Part shown: piece after piece, positions 38,673 through 38,993 of the stretch
Layout: every line of letters starts with the position of its first letter
Position numbering within the stretch: position 1 is the stretch's first letter
Source of the DNA: JALOPX01 sp041309605
Lineage (GTDB): Bacteria > Krumholzibacteriota > Krumholzibacteriia > Krumholzibacteriales > Krumholzibacteriaceae
DNA: 38,993 nt
Direction of reading: 5' to 3'
Assembly: GCA_041309605.1 (NCBI GenBank)
Contig: JBFYZH010000019.1
Location: forward strand, 1-38,993
Notes under the pieces: model-generated
What the model was told of the DNA's origin: nothing
The model's input: only the letters and a program-made list of their open reading frames with translations
Database searches by the model: none
Program-made: the position numbers and the translations under genes

Positions 38673-38993
38673 CGTTCGTATCCTTTTCAAACCTTTTCTT
38701 CCCGGAAAAAAACGCCTCTTCCGATCCCTCCGGGGCGTACCGGTACAACATCTTATGGCCGGAATCGACCGTAATCCGTCCGCCGGATGGCGGCTTTTTT
38801 ACCGATATCGACGCCTGCGACCGGCCACGGGGATATATTTGCAGCTTTCGTGCCTTTCACGGCTGCGGCACCCATCCCGCGATCGGCATACGACGGCCCG
38901 GACGAGGCCGGAAAAATCCCGGGTCCGGCGCCCGCCGCGGCAGGGAAGGCGCGTACTCCGGGAGGAAAAAAAAGGGCGGCCCGCTTCGGGCCG
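38673..38993. other. Intergenic region at the right edge
   Basis: I see no gene here. It contains a 10-bp palindrome GTACCGGTAC near 38737-38747 and a + strand hairpin CCGCC-GGAT-GGCGG with CTTTTTT (38780-38800) that no + strand gene would need. The truncated terminator at 38966-38993 is described separately. Confidence 0.5.
38966..38993 (-). terminator. Rho-independent terminator of a gene beyond the right edge (cut)
   Basis: On the - strand CGGCCCG pairs with CGGGCCG around AAG, then CCC and eight Ts follow (38973-38966). The stem probably continues past the window end, where GGG would pair with the CCC. It implies a - strand gene ending just outside the window. Confidence 0.75.

Noticed and set aside
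38780..38800. + strand hairpin with T-run as a terminator
   Set aside because: Only a 5-bp stem, and no + strand gene or promoter lies upstream that would need it.

Overview
The window looks like chromosome of a GC-rich, Gram-negative, probably uncultured bacterium. Outer-membrane signs are an OmpA protein with thrombospondin type-3 repeats, a PilQ secretin, a patatin fused to an outer-membrane barrel, and several lipoproteins. The membrane HTH protein at 8118 has an N-terminus of a kind I associate with Bacteroidetes and relatives, which hints at the FCB group, but no marker here fixes the phylum. TTG and GTG starts are frequent and well supported by ribosome binding sites. I see no tRNA, rRNA, CRISPR array, insertion sequence or prophage.

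Layout. 1-3300 (+): the end of a membrane-fusion protein, one ABC ATPase and two MacB/FtsX-type permeases, a tripartite-efflux-like operon. 3386-5983: divergent UMF1-type MFS transporter and PhzF-family protein. 5985-9425: a divergent pair, a secreted LamG-like/NHL protein and a membrane-tethered HTH protein, sharing an intergenic region with three tandem 11-bp repeats. 9451-12879 (-): a class V aminotransferase resembling molybdenum-cofactor sulfurase, an SGNH-hydrolase lipoprotein and a double-GNAT protein. 12955-15368 (-): asd-lysC, preceded by a predicted pseudoknot leader. 15675-18904 (-): a beta-repeat protein, OmpA/TSP3, a SIMPL protein and a hotdog thioesterase.

19022-24767 (-): an envelope cluster with a DUF4398-like lipoprotein, two L,D-transpeptidases, a lipoprotein resembling a degenerate transpeptidase, and a PlpD-like patatin/POTRA/barrel protein. 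24961-25157 (+) holds an orphan small RNA candidate with its own promoter, A/T-rich upstream element, closed multi-stem fold and terminator; no gene follows it. 25217-29986 (-): rsmD, coaD, an aspartate-type aminotransferase, a GlcD-like flavoprotein and obg, tightly packed. 30217-35110 (-): pilMNOPQ behind a near-consensus sigma-54 promoter and ending at a clear terminator. 35398-38672 (-): ABC ATPase, ABC-2 permease, TPR membrane protein and prepilin peptidase, coupled by short overlaps, which places pilus maturation next to pilus assembly.

The least explained items are the RNA at 25047-25157, the leader folds before asd (15398-15459) and before the DUF4398-like gene (22238-22293), and the repeat-bearing divergent region at 7911-8117.
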